A stretch of DNA of 32,489 bases from Candidatus Obscuribacter sp. (GTDB taxonomy: Bacteria; Cyanobacteriota; Vampirovibrionia; Obscuribacterales; Obscuribacteraceae), in NCBI GenBank assembly GCA_021772135.1, contig JADYXQ010000179.1, forward strand, positions 1-32,489. The letters run 5' to 3'. Positions 23,166 to 31,411 of the stretch are shown piece after piece. The stretch's first letter is position 1, and every line of letters begins with the position of its first letter. The notes under the pieces are model-generated. The model was not told the DNA's origin. It worked only from the letters and a program-made list of their open reading frames with translations, and ran no database searches. Both the position numbers and the translations under genes were made by a program.

Positions 23166-24401
23166 CTAACCGCTAAATGCCAGCGCTTTTAATGAAGGCA
23201 TTTTTCTACCGTCAGCCCACTGCAGTTTTGCCAAAACTTTGGTCAGACCCTCGCCGCTCCATGACCAGTGATGCAGGACAATCATGGCTTGCTCAGCAGT
23301 AAGAAATCCTTCTCTTGTCAAAAGCAAACAGCGTTTGCTTGCATCAAGGGCCGAGTTATTGATAATGCCTGTTTTAAGCAATCTTTCTTCTAGCGGATCT
23401 CGGCCGTCAATCTGATGGGTGGGTAGGTGCCCTAGCCTTCTGATATCGTATGCGGTGACCAGACTTGACAGACGCAGCAGGTGATAAAGGGTGATTGTAC
23501 CGTCGTAGGGATCGCCCTCGCGCATCATTTCTTTAAGCGCTTTTGTCAGCGAAATATTTTTAGTGAATATAAGTTTCAGTGCACGGGCTGCGCGGTCTGG
23601 TGTGAGTTCGTGTTTGGCAGTCATGGTTTGCAGCCTTACCGCCGAGGCAATCAGTGCCGAGCTGAACATGCCGCTTTCGACGATGTATTGACCGAGAGTT
23701 TGGTTGCTGCCTTCTTTTTCTTGTTTGGCATAGAAGACTTTCAGATCGCGATCCATTACTAAACCAGATAGCAATAGCAGCTCGTCCAAACGCAAATATG
23801 GCTCAGGGGCTGTGAGCAAAGCAATGTCACAGCTCGAATTTGTAGTTAAAGACAGGCTTGTGGCAGAGTTAAGAGCGGAGATGGCTTCAGCTCTTTCTGT
23901 TCGTCCGCATCTAATAAGACATTGGGCGCTCAAGGCCGCACCTAAGAGGCCGGGTGAAAGCAGCCCCTGAAGCACGAGCACTCTATTTAGTGGCAGGCCA
24001 ACGTGACGGCTGAGGCCGTGGGCATCTTCTATACTTTTCTGCGTAAGAATTCCCGCTTCAATCAAAATTGTGCCGAGATTATCCTGGTCACGATCAACGT
24101 CCCCTTCCCAACCAAGCTCTTGTAATGCAGTTGCAAGAGAGCTTTTGCTGTTGGCCACTTGCGCCAGGGCTCTGGTCGCTACGTCGTAGGCAAGTACATT
24201 TTGTCTGATCAAGTTTTGCAGGGTGAGGCCCGCTTCCATAGTTTTTTGACGGCAAAGGCCCATCATCACGAGCACGCGCCCGGTTGGCAAGCTATTCTTG
24301 TGGGCGGTGCAGAGTACCTGACAGAGTTGCTCAATTTTAAGCAAGCCGGCTTTGTAGAACAGCTCGCCCAGTAATGCTCTGTTATCAACGCCTGCGGTCA
24401 T
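23166..24401 (-). CDS. Protein of four MshEN/GspE-N-like repeats
   Basis: 411 aa, soluble, entirely built of four ~95-residue modules (about 9-98, 107-190, 203-293, 302-395). Each has a 24-residue motif, a short spacer, a 23-residue motif, then a helix pair ending near A-L-x-E-(L/M)-G-W. The paired motifs fit the c-di-GMP-binding MshEN pattern known from MshE-type pilus/secretion ATPases: (R/N)-L-G-x2-L-x3-G...Q, then L-G-x2-L-x3-G...L-x2-Q. In module 3 they span R204-Q227 and L236-Q258, in module 2 N108-S131 and L138-Q160, in module 1 L10-A33 and T40-Q62; module 4 is the most degenerate. There is no ATPase domain. A paralogue with the same modules is at 31412-32489. Likely a c-di-GMP-responsive or protein-binding scaffold (inference). 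Confidence 0.75.
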   Translation of the reverse strand: MTAGVDNRALLGELFYKAGLLKIEQLCQVLCTAHKNSLPTGRVLVMMGLCRQKTMEAGLTLQNLIRQNVLAYDVATRALAQVANSKSSLATALQELGWEGDVDRDQDNLGTILIEAGILTQKSIEDAHGLSRHVGLPLNRVLVLQGLLSPGLLGAALSAQCLIRCGRTERAEAISALNSATSLSLTTNSSCDIALLTAPEPYLRLDELLLLSGLVMDRDLKVFYAKQEKEGSNQTLGQYIVESGMFSSALIASAVRLQTMTAKHELTPDRAARALKLIFTKNISLTKALKEMMREGDPYDGTITLYHLLRLSSLVTAYDIRRLGHLPTHQIDGRDPLEERLLKTGIINNSALDASKRCLLLTREGFLTAEQAMIVLHHWSWSGEGLTKVLAKLQWADGRKMPSLKALAFSG

Positions 24402-24558
24402 AGCTTGTCGGTTTCCAAAAGAAGATAGGTTTGTCCAGTTAATAGCGCAGCGCTTTCATCAGAGTGCCGTCATATTCATCTTGCACCATCGCTCACCAGC
24501 AAAAGTTAGGGTATGCCTATATCTTTGTCTGGGTAAGCCCATAGTTGTGGCGACCATA

Positions 24559-24564
24559 TATAAT
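24559..24564 (+). promoter_or_regulatory. -10 element (TATAAT) deciding the start of the DUF2207 gene
   Basis: A perfect TATAAT 26 bases upstream of ATG 24590. It lies downstream of the earliest in-frame ATG (24545), so that longer start is unlikely. No good -35 was found. Confidence 0.5.
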
Positions 24565-24589
24565 TGAAGGCCCCATCTCGAGCGAGACA

Positions 24590-26356
24590 ATGAAGCTGTC
24601 AAATTTGCTGCCCCTGGCCCTGTGTGTATCTTTTTCGGCCTTTTTTGCACCGTGCTGCCTGGCTGATCAAATTGATGCCATGGACGTTTCTATAGATGCG
24701 GCAAAAGATAGCTCACTGCATGTGGTGGAGAAAATTTATGCCAATTTTTCCCAACCCAGGCATGGCATTTTTCGCGTTATGCCAGTCAAATACTCGCGCT
24801 ATGGTGCTAACTATGCAGTTGATTTTCGCCTCAATTCAGTAGTCGATGAAAATAAGCAGAAGGTGCCTTATCAGGTAAGCAAACAGGGCACCGACGTCAA
24901 TATCAAGATTGGCACTGCCGATAAGGAAGTGACCGGCAGGCGCACTTATGTTATCGACTACAATTTGCACAGAGCACTTAACTTTTTCAACAAGAAACCA
25001 GAAATTTACTGGAACGTCACAGGTGACCAGTGGCCTTATGCCATTCAAGAAGCCAGTTTGACGCTGAAATTGCCGAAGGGAGTTACGTCCGCGGACGTTC
25101 AAACAAAATCTTTTCGTGGCCCGCGTGGTACCGATAGTAGTATCGGTATGATTGAAAAGAAAGTCGGCAATGAGCTTTTCTTTAAGGCTTTAAATCTTCA
25201 ACCTGGCACTGGAATGACTGTGGTGGTGGGTTTGCCGCAGGGTTCTGTGTCACCCCCGCCCATAGGCAGTGAGATTGGTTGGTTTCTGGTTGACTGGTGG
25301 CCGGCCATTTTTCTTCCGGCTTTGACCTTCCTTGGTTTGTATGCAACCTGGAGGCATCTCGGTACTGATGAAGAGCCCACCGGCGCCATTGGAGTAGATT
25401 GGCAACCGCCCAAAGAATTGTCTCCCGCTGAGATGGGAGTAATCGTTGATGAACGTGCGGATCTCAACGATATCATTTCGATTATTATTGACCTGGCCGC
25501 TAGGGGCTATTTGAAAATTGTTGAAATCGATAAACCCGGCTTCTGGGGCTCGTCTAAAGATTTTCAGCTGGAGCGCATTTTTTCATTTGATAAAGATCGC
25601 GTTTTCAGTAAAAACATAAGTGATGTCGATCTCAAGGCGTTTGAGCGCCAAATGCTGCAATCAATTTTCCGCTCTGCTACAGGTCGGATTGATGATTTCG
25701 TCAATCTTTCCAGCTTGAAACAAGAAGCTGCTATCAATCTTGCACTGCTCAAGAAACAACTTTATGACAGCATGGCTGATAAGGGCTGGTTCCGAGCTAA
25801 TCCTGAAGGCGCGCGCACGACCTACAAAAGCATTGGTGGAGCGCTGATAATTATTCCCTTCTTTATTTTCACGTCTGGTCTTATGAACGGGATACCACTG
25901 GTGCTGGGCACCTTATTTAGCGGCATTCTGTTTCTCTTGTTTGCTGGTGCCATGCCTGCGCGAACTCTCGAAGGCGTGCGCTTGAGACGACAATCACTGG
26001 CTTTTGCCCGTTTTGTCGACAAAGCCGAAAAACAAAGAATCAAGATTCTTGCTGATAAAGATCCCACTATTTTCGGCCGCTTACTTCCTTATGCCCTTGT
26101 GCTTGGTGCGGCTGATCGTTGGGCAAGTGCCTTTGAAGGCATAGCTGTTACTGCACCCACCTGGTACGTCAGTTCCGACCCTGCTTACATGTTCAATCCT
26201 CATACCTTTGTGCGCGATATGGGCTCAGGAGTTGACTCTATGGGAACGGCGGTGCAGACCTCAAATCAGACTTCATCGGTCGGTTCAGGAGGCAGTGGCT
26301 TTTCTGGTGGCTCCAGCGGCGGTGGTTTTGGCGGTGGCGGTGGTGGCTCCTGGTAA
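24590..26356 (+). CDS. DUF2207 membrane protein with Gly-rich tail
   Basis: 588 aa. A signal peptide (MKLSNLLPLALCVSF... to about residue 26) is followed by an extracytoplasmic DUF2207 domain (about 28-225) with the typical HVVEKIYANFSQPRHGIFR and IYWNVTGDQWPYAIQEA motifs. A transmembrane helix (~232-252), a cytoplasmic region (~265-410: PPKELSPAEMGVIVDERAD, a winged-helix-like part), a hydrophobic hairpin (~413-452), another soluble region, and a tail of Gly/Ser ending GGGGGGSW complete the usual order. The family is widespread and its function is not established. The start follows the -10 at 24559. Monocistronic, divergent from the MshEN-repeat gene, with which it shares a ~190-base promoter region. 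Confidence 0.9.
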   Translation: MKLSNLLPLALCVSFSAFFAPCCLADQIDAMDVSIDAAKDSSLHVVEKIYANFSQPRHGIFRVMPVKYSRYGANYAVDFRLNSVVDENKQKVPYQVSKQGTDVNIKIGTADKEVTGRRTYVIDYNLHRALNFFNKKPEIYWNVTGDQWPYAIQEASLTLKLPKGVTSADVQTKSFRGPRGTDSSIGMIEKKVGNELFFKALNLQPGTGMTVVVGLPQGSVSPPPIGSEIGWFLVDWWPAIFLPALTFLGLYATWRHLGTDEEPTGAIGVDWQPPKELSPAEMGVIVDERADLNDIISIIIDLAARGYLKIVEIDKPGFWGSSKDFQLERIFSFDKDRVFSKNISDVDLKAFERQMLQSIFRSATGRIDDFVNLSSLKQEAAINLALLKKQLYDSMADKGWFRANPEGARTTYKSIGGALIIIPFFIFTSGLMNGIPLVLGTLFSGILFLLFAGAMPARTLEGVRLRRQSLAFARFVDKAEKQRIKILADKDPTIFGRLLPYALVLGAADRWASAFEGIAVTAPTWYVSSDPAYMFNPHTFVRDMGSGVDSMGTAVQTSNQTSSVGSGGSGFSGGSSGGGFGGGGGGSW

Positions 26357-26420
26357 TTTTTAAGTTTTTGGTTGCAAACGGAAACATTTGGAGTTTGGCC
26401 GTAGTCTAAGTAATTCTGTG

Positions 26421-26482
26421 AACAAACGGAAGTTGGGGTCGAGTTCAGGGTTTTCCGCCTTTGCTGATTCAGTTCGTTTGTT
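26421..26482. repeat. Inverted repeat upstream of the TPR gene
   Basis: AACAAACG (26421-26428) and CGTTTGTT (26475-26482) flank 46 bases in the ~280-base gap before the TPR gene. It could be a leader structure or part of the DUF2207 terminator; short arms make chance possible. Confidence 0.25.
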
Positions 26483-26634
26483 TATGGTAAGAAATAGCCA
26501 AAGAAATCACTGTCAAGTGGCATAAAAACTGTAGAAAGTGGAAAATGGGCTATTAGGATTGGTTTGTAGACGCATCGTTTGGTCTGATAAAAAACAATAA
26601 GTTGCTGGCTTCTAAGTTAAGGATCGACATTCAT

Positions 26635-27678
26635 ATGAAGAAGAGAACCTCAAGGTTTAAAAACAAGGCTCTAATTGCCCCTGGTCTATCTCTATTGATG
26701 ACTGCGAGCTTGGGTCTCAGTACTTTTAGCCCTGCCTTTGCGCTAGAAAATCTAGACGATGTGGGATTGTTCAATTCAATCACTGTCACACGCAATGCTC
26801 GAGAAGCGGCAAAGCAAACGAAATCAAGTCAATGGGCACCGGCGCTAACGGCATATCGCCAGGCAATCGCTAACGCCTCTAACTCTCCTGAGAGCAAAGA
26901 TCTTTTTTATGGTTTGTACAACGCCGCCTTTCACTTGAACGATTGGGGCACTGCTGCCCAAGCGCTCGATACTATTTTTGAAACTGACCCTAGCGCAAAG
27001 GCTCACCTTCTGGCCGAGTATGGTCAAGTACTCACCAACCAGAACCGCTTTGATGAAGCCATTCCAGTTTTGAAAAAAGCCCTGGTCACGGCCGACGCCG
27101 ATCAAAACTTCCTGCCGACAAAAATACGCGAACTGATGACTAAAACCGAAACTGTCAAAGAAGTGCCGAAGCGCGAACTGACACAAGAAGAGAAAGATCG
27201 CATGATTGCTGAGGTCACTCCGCGCAAAATCGAACACCGCGATATGGTGCACGGTGAAGACGTAAACGTGCAACACTCAGCTAACGCTAAATCGTTTGAA
27301 AACGCTTACAGCTACTGCGAATTTATCGGTATCTGCGTCTATGACGGCTATGAAAAATCGTCAGATATAACTTTCTTCCATCCACCAATTGCCAACTTCA
27401 AAATCGAGAAAATTTTGAAGGGTCCGAAGTTGAACCGAACCTTCCCTGTGCGTTATGAATTCCATGATAAAACAGCAAAAGACAAGCCTAAAGACTGGAA
27501 ATTCTCAGACGACATAATGCCTAAAAAGGGCTCCCGTTGGCTGCTCTTCACTGATGCCGCCATTCCAACCAATGGTGCCTTTGAAACATTCCGCGGTAAC
27601 TTTGGCCGCATGGAAGCAACCGATGAAAATCTGGATCAAATCTACAGAGTTATCGAATTGCACCGTGGTCAACAATAA
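26635..27678 (+). CDS. Exported TPR protein with conserved C-terminal domain
   Basis: 347 aa. The N-terminus MKKRTSRFKNKALIAPGLSL... is a signal peptide, with cleavage after SPAFA (~36). TPR-like repeats follow at ~60-165 (WAPALTAYRQAI; WGTAAQALDTIFETDPSAKA; NRFDEAIPVLKKAL). The C-terminal ~130 residues (from DVNVQHSANAKSFENAYSY) contain FKIEKILKGPKLNRTFPVRY and MPKKGSRWLLFT. That pattern (a V-x-x-I-L-K-G strand, then K-K-G-x-R-x-L-L-F) recalls TIMP/NTR-like beta domains, but this is weak. I chose ATG 26635, with AAGGA 11 bases upstream and the basic signal-peptide start; a TTG 11 codons earlier is in frame. A second, broken copy lies at 28376. The following TPR gene is 26 bases away, so an operon is likely. 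Role unknown. Confidence 0.8.
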   Translation: MKKRTSRFKNKALIAPGLSLLMTASLGLSTFSPAFALENLDDVGLFNSITVTRNAREAAKQTKSSQWAPALTAYRQAIANASNSPESKDLFYGLYNAAFHLNDWGTAAQALDTIFETDPSAKAHLLAEYGQVLTNQNRFDEAIPVLKKALVTADADQNFLPTKIRELMTKTETVKEVPKRELTQEEKDRMIAEVTPRKIEHRDMVHGEDVNVQHSANAKSFENAYSYCEFIGICVYDGYEKSSDITFFHPPIANFKIEKILKGPKLNRTFPVRYEFHDKTAKDKPKDWKFSDDIMPKKGSRWLLFTDAAIPTNGAFETFRGNFGRMEATDENLDQIYRVIELHRGQQ

Positions 27679-27704
27679 TTTGAGCTTGAAAGGGGTTTTA
27701 AAAA

Positions 27705-28250
27705 ATGACGTTTAAAGTTACGACAACTTTCACACTTCTGGCACTGGCTCTCACGTATGGCGTTCAGCAAGCCGACGCGCAGGCCATCGGCACCAGCAGA
27801 AAAGAAACAATCCATTTGAGCTTACTCAAGTGCTATGAGCAAATGGGTAAAACTGCTGAGCAGGGTGTTGAATACCAGACATTGATAAGAATGAGACCAA
27901 ATGACGGTCCTTTGCACTACAATTATGGCCATCTCTTACAGACCCAGGGTAATAAGGGTGCGGCTCTTGCTCAGTTCAAAGCAGCCGCCCAGTACTCCCC
28001 CGGTAATGTCAATATTCAGGGTACTTATGGGCAAATGCTGCTCTACGCCGGTGACTATCAAGGTGCCTACAACAAACTTGGTGCAGCAATGCAAATGGCT
28101 GGTGGCGAAGGTTATAAAGCCGGATTCACGGCCGCTCAAGCTTATCTGCAGCAGCAACAGCAACAGCGTCAACTGAATCAGCAGAATGCAACTCCGACTA
28201 GCAAGCCTGGTGCAGGTGCTAAGAAGCACACTGATGATGACGACGAATAG
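27705..28250 (+). CDS. Small exported TPR protein
   Basis: 181 aa. A signal peptide (MTFKVTTTFTLLALALTYGV... to ~25, ADA/AQA site) is followed by three TPR-like units at ~34-135 (LLKCYEQMGKTAEQGVEYQT; PLHYNYGHLLQTQGNKGAAL; VNIQGTYGQMLLYAGDYQGA). The end is a poly-Gln segment (AYLQQQQQQRQLNQQN) and a Lys then Asp-rich tail (KKHTDDDDE). GGGG about nine bases upstream supports the ATG. It lies between the two copies of the larger TPR gene and ends at a strong terminator. Probably a periplasmic partner of the gene before it; function unknown. Confidence 0.78.
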   Translation: MTFKVTTTFTLLALALTYGVQQADAQAIGTSRKETIHLSLLKCYEQMGKTAEQGVEYQTLIRMRPNDGPLHYNYGHLLQTQGNKGAALAQFKAAAQYSPGNVNIQGTYGQMLLYAGDYQGAYNKLGAAMQMAGGEGYKAGFTAAQAYLQQQQQQRQLNQQNATPTSKPGAGAKKHTDDDDE

Positions 28251-28280
28251 CTGAGATAACCCGACTCTGAAGTTAGTTTG

Positions 28281-28308
28281 AAAGAGAGCCACCGTGGCTC
28301 TCTTTTTT
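28281..28308 (+). terminator. Rho-independent terminator
   Basis: AAAGAGAGCC, a five-base loop, then GGCTCTCTTT and further Ts: a 10-bp stem with a U-run, 30 bases past the stop of the TPR gene. A textbook intrinsic terminator closing the 26635-28250 operon. Confidence 0.9.
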
Positions 28309-28375
28309 GTCAGCAATAAGAAATTAGACAAATTTCGCTCCAGGCACTAGCGTGAAGTTAATGTGAAGTGCTTAG

Positions 28376-29296
28376 ATGGAATTAGAGGAAGTTTTTTTGA
28401 GTGGCTCTCAAACAAAGCGGGCCCCGCTGTGCCAACTCAGGAGTGTTTCAATGAGTGGTCAGTGGCCGCAGGCTCTTGATGCCTACCGTCAGGCTGTTGG
28501 GCTTGACTCTCAAGCTAGCGATTTAAATTATGGGCTGTATAATTCGGCGGTGCATGTGCAAAATTGGAATCTTGCCGAACAAGCTCTGGCGAAAATATTT
28601 GCAAACGAGCCCTCGGCCAAGTCGCACTTGAAACCAGAGTACTGGCAGGTTTTAACTAATCAAGGACGTTTTGAAGAAGCGGTGCCGATTTTGAAATTGG
28701 CCCTTGCCGCGCCTGAATCTGATCAGAATTATCTCAGCAATAAAATTCGTGAGCTGATGACAAAAACCGCAAAAGTGGTGGTCAAAGAAAGTGTGCCATT
28801 TACCCCGGAAGAATTGGCGATACTGGCTAAAAAAGAGGGTCCACGCGAGATTCCGAAGCGTGAACTCATTTACGGCCTTGATGTGAATGTACAAAGATCT
28901 GCTCATGCCAAATCATTTGAGAATGCTTATTCGTACAGTGAGTTTATCAGTATCTGTACTTGTGATGGCTACGAAAAGTCTGATGATATCTCATTCTTTC
29001 ACCCACCAAGAGCGCGCTTCCATATCGACTAAATTTTAAAGGGGCATAATCTAAAAAAGCAAATGCCCGTGCGTTTTGAGTTTCATGATAAGACTGCTAA
29101 AGATAAACCTGATGGCTGGGAATTTTCAGAAAAAATCATGCCGGCAAAAGGATCAAAGTGGATACTCTTCACTGATGCGACTATTCCAACCAATGGTGCC
29201 TTTGAAACATTTCGCGGTAATTTTGGTCGCATGGAGGCCACTAAAGAGAATCTAGATCAGATTTACCGTGTATTGGCTTTGCACCAGGGACAGTGA
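28376..29296 (+). pseudogene. Truncated, nonsense-mutated copy of the exported TPR gene
   Basis: This frame matches the 26635 gene residue for residue over most of its length: GQWPQALDAYRQAV, NYGLYNSAVHVQNWNLAEQA, NKIRELMTKTAK, SAHAKSFENAYSYSEFI, DGYEKSDDISFFHPP. At 29030-29032 a TAA replaces the AAA (Lys) of the paralogue within FHID-stop-ILKG; the same frame then continues PVRFEFHDKTAKDKP to the normal C-terminus at 29296. The signal peptide is missing: the 5' end is unrelated sequence. Both halves keep protein-level similarity, so the break is recent relative to the duplication. An ATG at 29063 could restart the C-terminal part, but without a signal peptide. A 29-base DNA stretch near 29180-29210 is identical to the intact copy. 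Confidence 0.85.
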
Positions 29297-29312
29297 AGAT
29301 TGCTTTAATTTG

Positions 29313-31382
29313 TTAGTGCGTCAATTCGTCGTCGCATTCAACGTCGTCTAAAACGATCTGATTGCGACCGCGTTTCTTGGCCAGATAAAGTCGTCTGTCC
29401 GAGACCTGAACCAGCTCAAAGACTGATTCTCCGTCTTTCGGATATTCGGCGATGCCACCGGAAAAACTGACTGAAAATTCTTCGCCCTTGTCGCCGGTAT
29501 ATTTTAGTTTGGTGAACTCGTCCAGCACTCTTGATACGGCTAAATGCATAGTCGTAAGCGTCTCGCGTTTAAAGGCGAGAATAAATTCTTCACCACCCCA
29601 ACGGCCGCGCAGGTCGTCCACACGAAATCGCCTGGACAAAAGCTGACCCAGACCGGCTAAGACTTTATCGCCTGCTAAGTGACCGTAGCTGTCGTTGACC
29701 TTTTTGAAATGATCAACGTCCAACAGGCAAATTGTAAATGTGGTTTTGAGCCTTTGTGCTTCTGCCAGAATTGCCGAGAGTTGTTCTGAAAAAGCCCGTC
29801 TTAAAAGCAGCCCGGTGGTAGTGTCTTTGTCAGAACGATCTTTAAGCATGCGCGCTCGGTCTAAGCGCACTTTCACTCTGGTCAATAGTTCTTCATTGAC
29901 TACAGGCTTGGGCAGGTAGTCGTCGCCACCTGAGCGGAAGGCCTCAAGTCTGGCTTCTACGCCAACTTGACCAGTTAAGAAGATGATTGGCAAGTCTTGC
30001 CAGCGCGGAATTTGCCTGAGCATGCGGCAAACTTCAAAACCAGTTACTGCCGGCATCATCACGTCGAGCAGCAAAAGCTCCGGCGGATATTCTTGCATGG
30101 TTTCTAAAATTTGCGACGGATCGTTGATGATGCGCACGATCATGCCTTCATTGCGAAGCACGAGCGCCACGGTATTGCAGAAAAATTCGTCGTCGTCGCA
30201 GATGAGAATGCGGGGTCTGCCTCCCTGTCTGATGTTGACTAAATGCTGAACCGCTTTTTCCAGTGCGTCCGATTCAAGTGGTTTGTCGAGATAAAGCGAA
30301 GCACCAGCATGAGCCGCTTCCACCCGGTCTTTTATAAGGGCCTGTCCTGATATGAATGCTAACGGCAAATTTTCAAAGCCAGGAAGTTCTCTCAGCTCCC
30401 GTGCCAGTCTGAACGATTCATCAGGGTGCTCTGGAATAACGTTAATCAAAGCGGCATCAAGGGCGTAAACCACCGCTTTTTCAATTGCTTCTTTATGATT
30501 GGTGGCGCGAATGATATCAACCAATCTCTGCTTGCCCAGTTCATGGACAATGGCCAAGAAGTCGCTGTCCGAGTCGACGACCAATATTCTGGTCATGGCC
30601 GGATTATTGGGCACTTGTTTGACGGCGTCGGTATTACTGACCGCTTGATTGATTTCACGGCATTCAGCTTCGCCGGCTAGCTGCGCCTCTACAAGTTTTC
30701 TATCAAGTTCGGCCCAGGCAATCAGCTGCTCTTCTCTTGATTGAGAAGGCAGAGCCATGGCTGCTTCTTCGATAAAATTCATATAGTCCGATACTTGCCT
30801 GAACCCCAGCGATCCGCCCGTGCCCTTAATTTTGTGAGCAAGACCCTGCACTTCAGCTATGAGGTCTAAATTGGCCGGATCAGCTTTAGCTTTCTCAATC
30901 GCTTGAGAAAGGTCGGCAATTCTTGTAGGCAATACGCGCGCGTACTTGGTCACGAGAGCCAAAAACATGGTCTCGAAATCTTTCATTTTTTGTTTGGCCG
31001 CTTCTGATTTATCACCATCAAACTGATGATCAATCTGCGCACCGAAGATATACGGAATCAGGGGCTTGTACACCATCAGAGATACCGAAAGATCTGGTGT
31101 TACTAGTGGTTTGAGAGTGTCGAAATGCTTCTGGTTTTGCGCGACTAGAATAACTTTAGCCGAATTGCCGTCAGCTCTGAGTTTAGCCAGCCAGCTCACA
31201 TCAGAGGTATCTTTAATGGGGCTGGCGAGAATAATCAGATCGAGGTCTTCGCGGTTGAGAACGCCAGTTGAGTCTTCGTCGTTCTCGGCCTGCAGAACGG
31301 TGTGGCCTCTGCCTTCCAATACGGACGAGACAAGTCTAGAAAACTGCTTGTCTTCGTCAAAAAGGAGAATGTTTTTGCCCAT
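29313..31382 (-). CDS. REC-HPt-REC-REC-GGDEF response regulator / diguanylate cyclase
   Basis: 689 aa. REC1 (3-118): the phosphoacceptor position in LDLIILASPI is Ala, so it is a pseudo-receiver. HPt (~130-245): H183 in AHKIKGTGGSLGF is intact. REC2 (264-383): Asn314 in ALINVIP replaces Asp. REC3 (391-510): acceptor D440 in LLLLDVMMP and acidic pocket CDDDEF are intact. GGDEF (~515-680): RWGGEEF at 594-600 is intact, and R587-V-D-D590 forms the RxxD inhibitory site at the usual distance, so the domain should make c-di-GMP with product feedback. Phosphate likely moves between H183 and D440, with REC1/REC2 as structural or binding domains (inference). It lies 29 bases downstream of the Q-rich MshEN-repeat gene, probably in one operon. 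No histidine kinase is in the window. Confidence 0.92.
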   Translation of the reverse strand: MGKNILLFDEDKQFSRLVSSVLEGRGHTVLQAENDEDSTGVLNREDLDLIILASPIKDTSDVSWLAKLRADGNSAKVILVAQNQKHFDTLKPLVTPDLSVSLMVYKPLIPYIFGAQIDHQFDGDKSEAAKQKMKDFETMFLALVTKYARVLPTRIADLSQAIEKAKADPANLDLIAEVQGLAHKIKGTGGSLGFRQVSDYMNFIEEAAMALPSQSREEQLIAWAELDRKLVEAQLAGEAECREINQAVSNTDAVKQVPNNPAMTRILVVDSDSDFLAIVHELGKQRLVDIIRATNHKEAIEKAVVYALDAALINVIPEHPDESFRLARELRELPGFENLPLAFISGQALIKDRVEAAHAGASLYLDKPLESDALEKAVQHLVNIRQGGRPRILICDDDEFFCNTVALVLRNEGMIVRIINDPSQILETMQEYPPELLLLDVMMPAVTGFEVCRMLRQIPRWQDLPIIFLTGQVGVEARLEAFRSGGDDYLPKPVVNEELLTRVKVRLDRARMLKDRSDKDTTTGLLLRRAFSEQLSAILAEAQRLKTTFTICLLDVDHFKKVNDSYGHLAGDKVLAGLGQLLSRRFRVDDLRGRWGGEEFILAFKRETLTTMHLAVSRVLDEFTKLKYTGDKGEEFSVSFSGGIAEYPKDGESVFELVQVSDRRLYLAKKRGRNQIVLDDVECDDELTH

Positions 31383-31411
31383 AGTCTCTACATAACCAAT
31401 GCCAGAGTAAT

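Noticed and set aside
24545..24589. Earlier ATG for the DUF2207 protein
   Set aside because: It lies upstream of the TATAAT at 24559-24564 and would place 15 residues before a clear signal peptide.
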